DNA of 64,000 nucleotides from CAITWD01 sp963727285 (GTDB taxonomy: Bacteria; Actinomycetota; Thermoleophilia; Miltoncostaeales; Miltoncostaeaceae), in NCBI GenBank assembly GCA_963727285.1, contig CAVSFF010000009.1:496001-560000 (forward strand). The letters are read 5' to 3'. The notes below the pieces were generated by a model. That model did not search any database, was not told the origin of the DNA, and worked only from the letters and a program-made list of their open reading frames with translations. Made by a program: the position numbers and the translations under genes. Numbering within the stretch: the first letter of the stretch is position 1; each line of letters starts with the position of its first letter. Shown here piece by piece: positions 1 through 7,549 of the stretch.

Positions 1-719
1 AGGCGACGGTCATCGACCGCTACCGCTCCGCCGACCTCGCCGGGACGGTGACGGCATCGACCGCGACCGAAATCTTCGTCGCCGACGGCGGCGAGTTGGA
101 GCACCTGTCGCTGATCGAATGGGGCGCTGGCGTGCGCCACCACGCCCGCGTGACGGCATCGGCCGGCAAGGACGCACGCGTCCGTTCCGTGGTGGTGACA
201 CTCGGCGGGGACGTCGTCCGTGTCGAGGCGACGCACATCGCCGCCGGCCCCGGTTCTGACTCGCGTGCGCTCGGCCTCTTCTTCGCCGACGACCACCAGC
301 ACTTCGAGCACCGCGTGGTCGCCCGGCACGAGGCTCCCCAGGCCTACTCGAACCTCCTCTACAAGGGTGCGCTCAAGGACCAGGCCCACACCGTGTTCTT
401 CGGCAACCTCGTCGTGCCGCCGGGCGCGCCGGGCACCGACGCCTACCAGACCAACCGCAACCTGGTCCTCAACGAAGGCGCCCGCGCCGACACGATCCCG
501 TTCCTCGAGATCGAGACGGCCGAGGTCAAGTGTTCCCACGCCGGTGCGGTCGGCCGCGTCGACGACGAGCACCTGTTTTACCTGCGATCGCGGGGCGTCG
601 ACGAGGAGACCGCCAAGCGGTTGATCGTGCTCGGGTTCCTGCAGGAAGTTCTCGAGCACGTGCAGCTCGAGGAAGTCCGCCGCGAGCTCGAAGACGCCGT
701 TGCACGGAAGCTCGCGTGA
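1..719 (+). CDS. sufD: Fe-S cluster assembly protein SufD (5' truncated by window edge)
   Basis: This is the C-terminal 239 codons of SufD, a scaffold partner of SufB and SufC in the SUF iron-sulfur assembly complex of the cytosol. The frame is open from base 3 and begins inside the beta-helix core (VIDRY..., then ...GELEHLSLIEWG). The C-terminus has the family's conserved pattern: CSHAGAVGRVDDEHLFYLRSRG followed by the helical end ...LGFLQEVLEHV. The start codon lies upstream of the window; an internal GTG at base 48 is not the start. The stop overlaps the next gene by four bases (GTGA), so translation is probably coupled. The following genes complete the operon, and sufB is expected just upstream. 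The identification is secure. Confidence 0.95.
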   Translation, partial: ATVIDRYRSADLAGTVTASTATEIFVADGGELEHLSLIEWGAGVRHHARVTASAGKDARVRSVVVTLGGDVVRVEATHIAAGPGSDSRALGLFFADDHQHFEHRVVARHEAPQAYSNLLYKGALKDQAHTVFFGNLVVPPGAPGTDAYQTNRNLVLNEGARADTIPFLEIETAEVKCSHAGAVGRVDDEHLFYLRSRGVDEETAKRLIVLGFLQEVLEHVQLEEVRRELEDAVARKLA

Positions 720-1066
720 CGCAGTCCGCGTTTGTGGACGTCGCCGGGATTGCCGACGTACCGCCGGACACTCCGGTGCGCGTCGACGTCGACGGCACGC
801 CGGTGTGCCTGGTCAACGTCGACGGCACGATCCACGCGGTCCATGACGTCTGCTCCCACGCCCTCGAGTCGCTCTCGGGCGGCTGGGTCGACGGCGACCG
901 CATCGAGTGCCCGCGACATGGGGCGACCTTTTCGGTCGTCTCGGGCGAGGCCCTGAGCCCGCCGGCGAGTTCCCCGCTGCCGATCTTCGGCGTGGCGATC
1001 GAGGACGGCCGCGTGCTGGTCGACCCGACGCCCAACCGGCCCCATCCGATTTTCCGAACCCCGTAA
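716..1066 (+). CDS. Rieske-type [2Fe-2S] ferredoxin in the suf operon
   Basis: A 116-residue protein with one Rieske domain. The cluster ligands are visible as C46-x-H48 (VCSHAL) and C65-x-x-H68 (CPRHGATF), with the usual spacing of a soluble Rieske ferredoxin. The start is the GTG that overlaps the sufD stop (GTGA); longer upstream frames are antisense-like shadow sequence. Proteins of this kind occur between sufD and sufC in actinobacterial SUF operons and are thought to carry electrons, but the exact partner is not shown by sequence. It could also act as a ferredoxin for an unrelated oxygenase. The operon position favours a role in Fe-S assembly or redox supply. Confidence 0.9.
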   Translation: MTQSAFVDVAGIADVPPDTPVRVDVDGTPVCLVNVDGTIHAVHDVCSHALESLSGGWVDGDRIECPRHGATFSVVSGEALSPPASSPLPIFGVAIEDGRVLVDPTPNRPHPIFRTP

Positions 1067-1083
1067 TCAGGAGACACCCACCG

Positions 1084-1851
1084 TTGGCCGATCCCATCCT
1101 GCAAATCAAGGGCCTTGAAGTCGCCGTCGAAGGCCGCACGATCCTCAAGGGAGTCGACCTCGAGGTTCCTCAGGGCGAGATCCACGCGCTGATGGGCCCG
1201 AACGGCTCCGGCAAGAGCACACTGGCCTACGCGTTGGCCGGACACCCGCGCTACGAAGTCACCGGCGGATCGGTGATCTTCGACGGCAAGGACCTGCTCG
1301 ACATGAACATCGACGAGCGGGCGAAGGCCGGCTTCTTCCTGGCGATGCAGTACCCCGTCGAGGTTCCAGGGGTCTCGGTCCTGAACTTCCTGCGCACATC
1401 CTTGAACTCGATCCGCGGCGAAGAGCTCAGCCCGCGTGAGTTCATGAAGCTCTTCCAGGAGAAGAGCAAGCTGCTCGAGTTCGACGCGAGCTTCACCGAC
1501 CGGTACCTCAACGAGGGCTTTTCCGGAGGCGAGAAGAAGCGCCACGAGATTCTGCAGATGGCGATGATCGAGCCGCGCTTCGCCGTCCTCGACGAGACCG
1601 ACTCGGGACTGGATGTCGATGCGCTCAAGGTCGTCTCGCGTGGCGTCAACAGCCTGAAGGGCCCAAACCTGGGCGCGCTCATCATCACCCACTACACCCG
1701 CATCCTGCAGTACATCACCCCGGATGTCGTGCACGTGATGTTCGAGGGCAGGATCGTCCGGACCGGCGGTCCGGAACTCGCCGACGAGCTCGAGGCGGGT
1801 GGGTACGCGCAATACGGCTCATCGGAGCCGGCCGTCGCGCCGGGCGTCTAG
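1084..1851 (+). CDS. sufC: SUF system ATPase SufC
   Basis: A 255-residue ABC-type ATPase that powers the SufBCD scaffold. The Walker A motif GPNGSGKST lies at residues 38-46, the signature is FSGGEKKRHEI, and Walker B is FAVLDETDSGLD; the acidic DSGLD ending is characteristic of SufC. There is no membrane domain, as expected. The start is TTG at 1084, chosen because AGGAGA lies 9 bases upstream and because it gives the normal family length; the frame is open further upstream but that part overlaps the Rieske gene. It lies 17 bases after the Rieske gene and 7 bases before sufS. Confidence 0.96.
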   Translation: MADPILQIKGLEVAVEGRTILKGVDLEVPQGEIHALMGPNGSGKSTLAYALAGHPRYEVTGGSVIFDGKDLLDMNIDERAKAGFFLAMQYPVEVPGVSVLNFLRTSLNSIRGEELSPREFMKLFQEKSKLLEFDASFTDRYLNEGFSGGEKKRHEILQMAMIEPRFAVLDETDSGLDVDALKVVSRGVNSLKGPNLGALIITHYTRILQYITPDVVHVMFEGRIVRTGGPELADELEAGGYAQYGSSEPAVAPGV

Positions 1852-1858
1852 ACGACCG

Positions 1859-3100
1859 ATGCGCCCGGCCGTCGACATCGACCCGCGGGAGCTGCGCGCG
1901 GAGTTCCCGATCTTCACACCGGTCGGGGACCGCGCGCCGCTCGTGTACCTCGATTCGGCGGCCACCTCGCAAAAGCCGACGGCGGTGCTGGACGCGATGG
2001 ACCGCTACTACGTCGAGACCAACGCCAACGTCCATCGGGGGGTCTACGAACTCGCCGAGGAGGCCACCGCCAGGTTCGAGGCGGGCCGTGACTCGGTCGC
2101 ACGCCTCGTCGGCGCCCCGCGCGAAGGGACCATCTTCACCAAGAACGCGAGCGAGGCGATCAACCTCGTGGCGTGGTCGTGGGGCGTGCGGAACCTGCGG
2201 CCCGGCGATGTCGTCATGGTCACGGAGATGGAACACCACAGCGGCATCGTTCCGTGGCAGATCGTGGCCGAGATCACCGGGGCCCAGGTCCTGTTCGCGC
2301 CGATCACCGGGGACGGTCAGCTCGACCTCGGCTGGATCGAACAGACCTTGCGGGATGCCCCGGTCCGCATGCTCAACATCGTCCACGTCTCCAACGCCCT
2401 CGGCACGATCAACCCCGTCGCCGAGATCGCACGGATGGCCCACGCCCACGGCGCGCTGATCCTCGTCGACGGCTCCCAGAGCGTCCCGCACATGCCCGTC
2501 GACTTCACGGACCTCGACGCGGATTTCCTGGCGTTCACCGGCCACAAGATGCTCGGACCCACCGGCATCGGCGTGCTGGTCGGCCGCCCCGAGATCCTTG
2601 ACGCGATGGGGCCGTTCCTGGGCGGGGGCGAGATGATCTCGGACGTGCGCACCGACGGATCCGACTGGGCGGAGCTGCCGTGGAAGTTCGAGGCCGGGAC
2701 GCCGCCCATCGCCGAGGCTGTGGGACTCGGGGTCGCCGCCGACTACCTGCGGCACATCGGCCTTGACCGGATCCGGGCCCACGAGCGCGAGCTTGTCGCG
2801 TACGCGTTCGACGCCCTCTCGGAGATCGACGGACTGACGATTTACGGACCGCGCGACCCTGATCTGCGCGGTGCGCCGATCAGCTTCAGCCTCCCGGATC
2901 TGCACCCCCACGACATCGCCCAGCTGGTGGACCGCAAGCGGGTGTGCATCCGGGCGGGCCACCACTGTGCCAAGCCGCTGATGCGCACCCTCGGCGTGAA
3001 CGCCACGGCGCGCGCGAGCGGATATCTGTACAACGACTCACACGACATCGATGCGCTGGTGTCCGCCCTCGCGGCGGCCCGGTCCTACTTCGCGCGATAG
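1859..3100 (+). CDS. sufS: Cysteine desulfurase SufS (group II)
   Basis: A 413-residue PLP enzyme that takes sulfur from L-cysteine, giving alanine and an enzyme persulfide. The PLP lysine is K230 in TGHKMLGPTGIG. The catalytic cysteine is C370 in RAGHHCAKPLM, the short-loop arrangement typical of SufS-type enzymes. The H-x-x-x-x-P-W and ...SQSVPH... motifs of the fold are also present. ATG at 1859 gives standard family length; the frame is open upstream but runs into sufC. The next gene, sufU, encodes the sulfur acceptor, so sulfur should pass SufS to SufU to SufBCD. Confidence 0.96.
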   Translation: MRPAVDIDPRELRAEFPIFTPVGDRAPLVYLDSAATSQKPTAVLDAMDRYYVETNANVHRGVYELAEEATARFEAGRDSVARLVGAPREGTIFTKNASEAINLVAWSWGVRNLRPGDVVMVTEMEHHSGIVPWQIVAEITGAQVLFAPITGDGQLDLGWIEQTLRDAPVRMLNIVHVSNALGTINPVAEIARMAHAHGALILVDGSQSVPHMPVDFTDLDADFLAFTGHKMLGPTGIGVLVGRPEILDAMGPFLGGGEMISDVRTDGSDWAELPWKFEAGTPPIAEAVGLGVAADYLRHIGLDRIRAHERELVAYAFDALSEIDGLTIYGPRDPDLRGAPISFSLPDLHPHDIAQLVDRKRVCIRAGHHCAKPLMRTLGVNATARASGYLYNDSHDIDALVSALAAARSYFAR

Positions 3101-3102
3101 CC

Positions 3103-3549
3103 ATGGGCGGACTCGACGACCTGTACCAAGAGCTGATTCTCGACCACTACCGACGGCCACGCCACCGCGGTGAGATCGCCGATCCGACGATCAGCGTCGA
3201 CCAGAACAACCCGCTCTGCGGCGACCAGCTGCACATCACCGTGCGCCTCGACGGCGAGCGGATCGCCGAGCTCGCCCATTCGGGGGACGGCTGCTCGATC
3301 TCACAGGCCTCGGCATCGATGATGAGCGACGCGGTCGTCGGTCATACCACCGACGAAGCGCTGGAGATGATCGAGCACTTCCGTCAGGTCATGCACCGCG
3401 AGGCCCTCGCCGACGAAGACCGGATCGGGGACGCGATCGCGCTCGAGGGCGTCAACAAATACCCGGTGCGCATCAAGTGTGCATTACTTTCATGGATGGC
3501 GCTCAAGGACGGGTTGCTGACCCGCCGAGCCGACGTACGGGAGGGCTGA
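3103..3549 (+). CDS. sufU: SufU-type zinc-dependent sulfur transfer protein
   Basis: A 148-residue protein of the SufU/NifU-N family. The zinc site known from Bacillus subtilis SufU is conserved: C39 and D41 (PLCGDQ), C64 (GDGCSISQ) and C126 (IKCALLSW). In that family the protein accepts persulfide sulfur from SufS by zinc-ligand exchange and passes it to SufB. It starts two bases after sufS, and its TGA overlaps the next ATG by one base (TGATG), so the genes are tightly coupled. SufU rather than SufE as sulfur acceptor is typical of Gram-positive phyla. Confidence 0.95.
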   Translation: MGGLDDLYQELILDHYRRPRHRGEIADPTISVDQNNPLCGDQLHITVRLDGERIAELAHSGDGCSISQASASMMSDAVVGHTTDEALEMIEHFRQVMHREALADEDRIGDAIALEGVNKYPVRIKCALLSWMALKDGLLTRRADVREG

Positions 3550-3860
3550 TGGCCACCGAGCAGGATGTCCGCAGTGCGATGAAGCAGGTCGAGGATCCGG
3601 AGTTGGGCATCAACGTCGTCGACCTCGGACTGCTCTACGGCGTCGACATCTCCCAGGACGGATTCGTCCGGCTGGAGATGACCCTGACGTCCATGGGCTG
3701 CCCGCTGACCGAACAGATCCTCGGCGACAGCCGTGCCGCGATCCTGCCCCTCGAGGGCGTCTCCGGCGTGGACATCAGCTGGGTCTGGGAACCGGCCTGG
3801 AGCCCGGAGATGATGTCGGAGGAAGGGCGGTTCATGATGAAGGTGATGGGCTATGGCTGA
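3549..3860 (+). CDS. MIP18/DUF59 family Fe-S maturation protein, SufT-like
   Basis: A 103-residue protein of the MIP18 (DUF59, PaaD-like) family. Recognisable features are the N-terminal helix with VEDPELGINVVDLGLLYGV and the motif TLTSMGCPLTEQI, whose cysteine is the conserved one of the family. Members near suf genes (SufT) help place Fe-S clusters into client proteins; the family is also called metal-sulfur cluster assembly factor. The ATG overlaps the sufU stop by one base, and the gene overlaps sufA by eight bases. The assignment to the family is strong; the precise client is not knowable from sequence. Confidence 0.88.
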   Translation: MATEQDVRSAMKQVEDPELGINVVDLGLLYGVDISQDGFVRLEMTLTSMGCPLTEQILGDSRAAILPLEGVSGVDISWVWEPAWSPEMMSEEGRFMMKVMGYG

Positions 3861-4293
3861 GTCCGCCCCGACCGTGCCGATGACCATCGAGGAAAAGAAG
3901 GCCGCCGCGCGTGAACGCGCACGCCAGGCCCGCGCCGCACAGGACGCCGGACAGGATGCCGGCCTGCTCAAGGTCAGCGACGCCGCGGTCGCCTACATCC
4001 GCGACTCGGCGGCACGGACGGGCAACCAACCCGCCGTGCGGCTCCGGATCCTCGCCGGAGGTTGTTCGGGCCTGGAGTACAAGCTGGACCTGCTCGCACC
4101 CGACGACGCCGCCGGCCCCCTCGACCGCGAGGTCGACACGAACGGGGTCCGCGTCCTGATGGATCTCAAGAGCGCGATCCACGTCACGGGGTCGGTCATC
4201 GACTACGAGTCGGGCCTGCTGCGCCGGGGATTCCGCATCAGCAATCCGAACGCGACCGGCACCTGTTCGTGCGGGGACTCCTTCAGCGCCTGA
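3853..4293 (+). CDS. sufA: A-type iron-sulfur carrier protein (SufA/HesB/ErpA family)
   Basis: A 146-residue HesB/IscA family protein. The three cluster-binding cysteines are C71 (AGGCSGLEY) and the C-terminal pair C138 and C140 (GTCSCGDSF). The N-terminal 40 residues form a charged, helix-forming extension (EEKKAAARERARQARAA) that standard 105-120-residue A-type carriers lack. It is the last gene of the suf operon. SufA, ErpA and IscA cannot be told apart reliably by sequence; the operon context favours SufA. It would receive clusters from SufBCD and deliver them to apo-proteins. Confidence 0.92.
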   Translation: MAESAPTVPMTIEEKKAAARERARQARAAQDAGQDAGLLKVSDAAVAYIRDSAARTGNQPAVRLRILAGGCSGLEYKLDLLAPDDAAGPLDREVDTNGVRVLMDLKSAIHVTGSVIDYESGLLRRGFRISNPNATGTCSCGDSFSA

Positions 4294-4341
4294 TTCCCGC
4301 GGTCCGGGCCGGCACGCGAACGCAACGACGGTCGGGGAGGA

Positions 4342-4596
4342 ATGTCCGAACCGACTGCGAAGATCACGGAAGTCGCAATCCCCACTGCCTGGGAGATCTT
4401 CATGTCCGAGTCCTCCGCCGCCGTCGCGTACGACACCGCATCCACGGGGCGCCAGCGCGTGCTGCAGGCGCTGCCGTCGTCATGGGATGACGTCCCGTCG
4501 GGCCCGGTGCCCGCGTCGGTCATCCGCTACTTCGAGGATGCCATCGCCCGCGAAGAAGCACGCCGCAACGCCCGCCTGGGGCGCTCCGCCGAATAG
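4342..4596 (+). CDS. Small hypothetical protein with DxVPxGPVP...RFE C-terminal module
   Basis: An 84-residue protein of no recognised family. Residues 49-80 read DDVPSGPVPASVIRYFEDAI followed by AREEARRNARLG, a short proline turn and then a charged amphipathic helix. The same module ends the gene at 4851-5415. Two starts are possible: ATG 4342, where GGAGG sits almost on the codon, or ATG 4402, which has GGGAG at good spacing and would give 64 residues. The gene follows sufA by 48 bases and is followed at once by a strong hairpin, so it may be the last cistron of the suf transcript. No function is proposed. Confidence 0.6.
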   Translation: MSEPTAKITEVAIPTAWEIFMSESSAAVAYDTASTGRQRVLQALPSSWDDVPSGPVPASVIRYFEDAIAREEARRNARLGRSAE

Positions 4597-4600
4597 CCCC

Positions 4601-4636
4601 GTTCGTACGGGTCCGCCCACGGCGGTCCGTACGAAC
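4601..4636 (+). terminator. Hairpin after the suf transcript
   Basis: A 10-bp perfect stem, GTTCGTACGG pairing with CCGTACGAAC, encloses a second 5-bp stem CCGCC/GGCGG. It begins five bases after the stop of the 84-residue gene. There is no T tract, as is common for terminators in high-GC actinobacteria. The remainder of the gap to 4850 shows nothing else clear. Confidence 0.55.
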
Positions 4637-4850
4637 GCCGTATCGCACCACCCGACACGTGCATCCGTCCGAACGGCGGATCGCCAGGCAGGCGTGTCAC
4701 CGCGTGCGGTCCGGATGTCGGCAGGAACGCGCCCGGACGGTCTGTGACGACCATGGTACCCGGCCCCCTTCCACCGGGCGCTACCATCGTTCGGGTCGGG
4801 ATCACCGTCCGCGACGCGTCCCGTTGTTGTCCCATCGAATCCCGAGGCCC

Positions 4851-5415
4851 ATGTTTCGCAAGCGCTACACCGTGGTGATCGTCGGAGGCGCCGGCTCGTC
4901 GGCCGCCCAACGCAGCGAGATCAGCCGCCACCGGTCCGAGCGCGACGCGATGTTGGCCGCCCAGTACGAACGCGAGCGGCTCGGGGGACTCCACGGCGAC
5001 GGCACCGGCAAGTATCGCGTGGTCGTCGAGCGCGAGGGCGAGGCGATCTCCAGCGGACCCGTCGCCGACCTGAGCGGATTGCCGCCGGAGATCACCCACG
5101 GTCACCCCGACGACGCGTTTGACCTCCAGCTGGGTGACTCGCCCACCGATCCCGGGCGGCACCACCCGATCATCCCGGCCGCGCCTGAGCCGGAGCCGCT
5201 GGCCGACGGCGACATCCCGGATCGGGCCGTCGCGAGCCCCGAGAGCGCGTCCACGCCGATTCCCGGTGCCGCGATCCCGCTCGAGCCCGCTAGATGCGCC
5301 CGTCGCGGATGAGGTCCCCGACGGGCCGGTCCCCGAGGACATCCTGCGTCGGTTCGAAGAGGCGATCGAGCGGGAGCAAGAGCGGCGGTCCGCCAAGCTT
5401 CCCCGGGACGAGTAG
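4851..5415 (+). pseudogene. Hypothetical protein with the same C-terminal module, interrupted by a frameshift
   Basis: From ATG 4851 the frame reads MFRKRYTVVIVGGAGSSAAQ, then a charged segment and a proline-rich tail, and stops at 5312. The +1 frame then continues with LDAPVADEVPDGPVPEDILR and RFEEAIEREQERRSAKLP, ending at 5415. That C-terminus is strongly similar to the end of the 84-residue gene at 4342. Removing one C from the CCC at 5286-5288 joins the two frames as ...LEP-LDAPVADEVPDG, giving a protein of about 187 residues. The N-terminal part resembles no family I know. It is either one gene with a sequencing error or a recently inactivated gene. Confidence 0.6.
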
Positions 5416-5418
5416 CCG

Positions 5419-5433
5419 CCGCCCGCCGGGCGG
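5419..5433. terminator. Hairpin between convergent genes
   Basis: CCGCCC-GCC-GGGCGG forms a short GC-rich stem in the 18-base gap between the stops of the 4851-5415 gene and the DsbA-like gene. Its position suggests a bidirectional terminator, but the stem is only 6 bp and lacks a T tract. Confidence 0.35.
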
Positions 5434-6090
5434 TCAGCCGGCGTCGAAGGTCCCCGACATCAACTGGGCGATCGCGCGTGGTGGCTGCGCCCCGACGATG
5501 CCGCGGACCCCGTCGGCGACGAACACCGGCACCGCCCGCACCCCGATCTCGGCGCCGATCGCAAGGTCCGCATCGACCAGGGCGTCATACCGCCCCGCGA
5601 CCGCGTCGGCCACGAGCGCGGCAACTCCGTCGATCGCCGCGTGCCGCTCGAGCAACCCGACCAGGGCCTCGGGGTCGGTGATGTCCACGCCCTCGCAGAA
5701 ATAGCCAGTAAACAGCGCGTCGACGACGGCCTCCTCGCATCCTGTGCCGCGGGCGCCGGCGATCACGCCGTGGGCAAGCCGCGTATTGGGACTGACGGTG
5801 ACCCGGTCCATCGCGAACGGGATGCCGGCCTCGGCGCCGACCGCGATCAGGTGGGCGGCCATCTGGCCGTACCGCTCCTGGCCGCCGAATTTCGTCTCGA
5901 CCAGTTCCCGGAACGGCACGCCACGCGGCGGATGATCCGGCTGCAGCTGGAACGCGCGCCAGTGGATCTCCGGTGGCGGCCCCTCCCACGCGTCGCGGGC
6001 CGCCTGAAGATTCCGTAGCCCGATGAAGCACCACGGGCAGGCCACATCCGAGAAGACATCCATCCGCACGGGTGGGCGGGTCTCATCCAT
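5434..6090 (-). CDS. DsbA family oxidoreductase, FrnE-like
   Basis: A 218-residue thioredoxin-fold protein with an inserted helical domain. The active site is C18-P-W-C21 in SDVACPWCFIG, the FrnE/2-hydroxychromene-isomerase branch of DsbA. Supporting motifs are FQLQPDHP and the C-terminal cis-proline loop ...RAVPVFVADG..., followed by VGAQPP. There is no signal peptide, so it is probably a cytoplasmic disulfide oxidoreductase, as for FrnE. Its start faces the cell-wall hydrolase upstream region. A redox-stress role is typical of the family but not shown here. Confidence 0.88.
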   Translation of the reverse strand: MDETRPPVRMDVFSDVACPWCFIGLRNLQAARDAWEGPPPEIHWRAFQLQPDHPPRGVPFRELVETKFGGQERYGQMAAHLIAVGAEAGIPFAMDRVTVSPNTRLAHGVIAGARGTGCEEAVVDALFTGYFCEGVDITDPEALVGLLERHAAIDGVAALVADAVAGRYDALVDADLAIGAEIGVRAVPVFVADGVRGIVGAQPPRAIAQLMSGTFDAG

Positions 6091-6363
6091 CGGTAGCTCC
6101 TTGGCGCGGGCAGATGTCCGGATGACGCGTGCGTAACGTCACAGAACAAAGTGTTTGCGAAGTCTTAACGTTCGAAGCGTAACGCGGTCGGAGCGCACGG
6201 CGCCCCCCGTTCCGCCTCGCGGGCCGCCGTTCCCGGAATCCCCACGGGGCGGACGATCTCGGCCGTTTTCCACGACATGCAGGACTTTGATCCGGCGCGC
6301 CCCACCGCCGGCGGCCCTCGGAGCCGCAATGGCGAAATACCCGAATACCCAGGGTCAGCCCGC

Positions 6364-6391
6364 TTGACCTTCTCTTGAGGCTTGCTAGCTT
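6364..6391 (+). promoter_or_regulatory. Candidate sigma-70-type promoter for the NlpC/P60 gene
   Basis: TTGACC (6364-6369) and TAGCTT (6386-6391) are separated by 16 bases and lie about 100 bases before the NlpC/P60 coding region. The -35 hexamer also forms part of a small inverted repeat, GGTCA...TGACC. The whole gap 6091-6490 was read; no other gene or convincing riboswitch was seen in it. Confidence 0.4.
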
Positions 6392-6490
6392 GCCGTGCGG
6401 TCGATCGAACTGTGACAGACCCGTTTCGCTCCCGAGCAAGGACCCGCGCTTATCCGTACCGGTCGCGCAATCCTCACCCGGCGTCGCGCC

Positions 6491-7549
6491 GTGCTGCTTG
6501 GCCTCGTCGGGCTCGGAGCCGGTCTCGCCATCCCGATGGTCACCCTCGGTCAGCCGTCCTCGGTCCAAGGCCAGCAGGCGCAGATTGCGCAGCTGCAGAA
6601 CCGCCTGAACAGCATCAACTATCAGGCGACGGTCGCGGTCAACAATTACGACGGTGCCATGTGGCACCTTCAGACCGCGCGCCATCAGATCGTGGAGAAC
6701 GCTGCAGCGATCACGGCCAACCAGGCGCAGTACGCGCGGTCACAGGGTGTGTTGGCGACGCGGCTGCGCGAGCTCTACGCGACGCCGACGCCGAGCCCGG
6801 TGCAGGTTCTGCTGGCGAGCGGAAATATCACGTCGATCATGGACACCTCCAACCTGGTCCAGCACATCGGCAAGGAGGACGCCCAGGTCGTCACCGGCGT
6901 CCGCGACACGCTGACCCGTCTCCAGACGGCACGAGTCCAGCTCGTGGCCGCGCAGAAGACCGCGGCCCAACAGGTCGCCAACGCGTCCCAGCAGAAGTCC
7001 AAGGTACTCGCGCTGCTGAATCAGCAGCAGGAGGTCGTGGATCACGCCAAGGCCAATCTGCGCGCCCAGATCGCCGCGCAACAGGCCGCCGCCGCCCGCG
7101 CCGCCGCAGCCCAGCGTGCAGCCGCCCGCGCCGCCGCAGCCCAGCAGCAGGCCGTGCCCCAGTCCGCCAGTGCCCAGCAGACCCCGATCAACCTGCCGTC
7201 GGGCTCCGGCAACGCCGCCGCCGTCTCGGTGGCCGAACGGTATCTCGGGGTCCCCTACGTTTGGGGCGGCGAGTCGCCGTCCGGATTCGACTGCTCCGGC
7301 CTGGTCGCCTACGCCTACGCCCAGATCGGCAGATCCCTGCCCCACTACACGGTGGCGCAGTACAACATGTTCCCCAAGGTGCCGATCAGCCAGCTGCAGC
7401 CCGGCGACATCGTCTTCTTCTATGGGCTTGCCCACGAGGCGATGTACATCGGCGGCGGCATGGTCGTCCAGGCCCCCCACACCGGCGCATTCGTCGAGAA
7501 CACGTCGCTGTCGTCCATGGGCACCCCGGACGGGGCCGTCCGACCCTAG
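6491..7549 (+). CDS. Secreted NlpC/P60 peptidoglycan endopeptidase with N-terminal coiled coil
   Basis: A 352-residue CwlO/RipA-like cell-wall hydrolase that would cut stem peptides in peptidoglycan. An N-terminal hydrophobic segment (VLLGLVGLGAGLAIP) is followed by a long coiled coil (residues about 27-200), an Ala/Gln-rich linker and an NlpC/P60 domain. The catalytic residues are C268 (FDCSGLVAY), H315 (AHEAMYIGG) and H330 (VQAPHTG). GTG 6491 is the only usual start in frame. However, the frame is open upstream and encodes ILTRRRAVLLG, a twin-arginine-like positive region that a signal peptide needs, so the true start is probably earlier; see findings. The coiled coil usually keeps such enzymes autoinhibited or binds FtsEX-type partners; the partner here is unknown. 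Confidence 0.88.
   Translation: MLLGLVGLGAGLAIPMVTLGQPSSVQGQQAQIAQLQNRLNSINYQATVAVNNYDGAMWHLQTARHQIVENAAAITANQAQYARSQGVLATRLRELYATPTPSPVQVLLASGNITSIMDTSNLVQHIGKEDAQVVTGVRDTLTRLQTARVQLVAAQKTAAQQVANASQQKSKVLALLNQQQEVVDHAKANLRAQIAAQQAAAARAAAAQRAAARAAAAQQQAVPQSASAQQTPINLPSGSGNAAAVSVAERYLGVPYVWGGESPSGFDCSGLVAYAYAQIGRSLPHYTVAQYNMFPKVPISQLQPGDIVFFYGLAHEAMYIGGGMVVQAPHTGAFVENTSLSSMGTPDGAVRP

Noticed and set aside
6091..6490. A c-di-AMP (ydaO-type) riboswitch before the NlpC/P60 gene
   Set aside because: Actinobacterial wall hydrolases often have one, but I could not find the conserved core of that riboswitch in this gap.
7080..7150. A tandem DNA repeat in the NlpC/P60 gene
   Set aside because: The repeated GCCGCCCGCGCCGCAGCCCA-like units encode the Ala/Gln/Arg linker of the protein and are ordinary low-complexity coding sequence.
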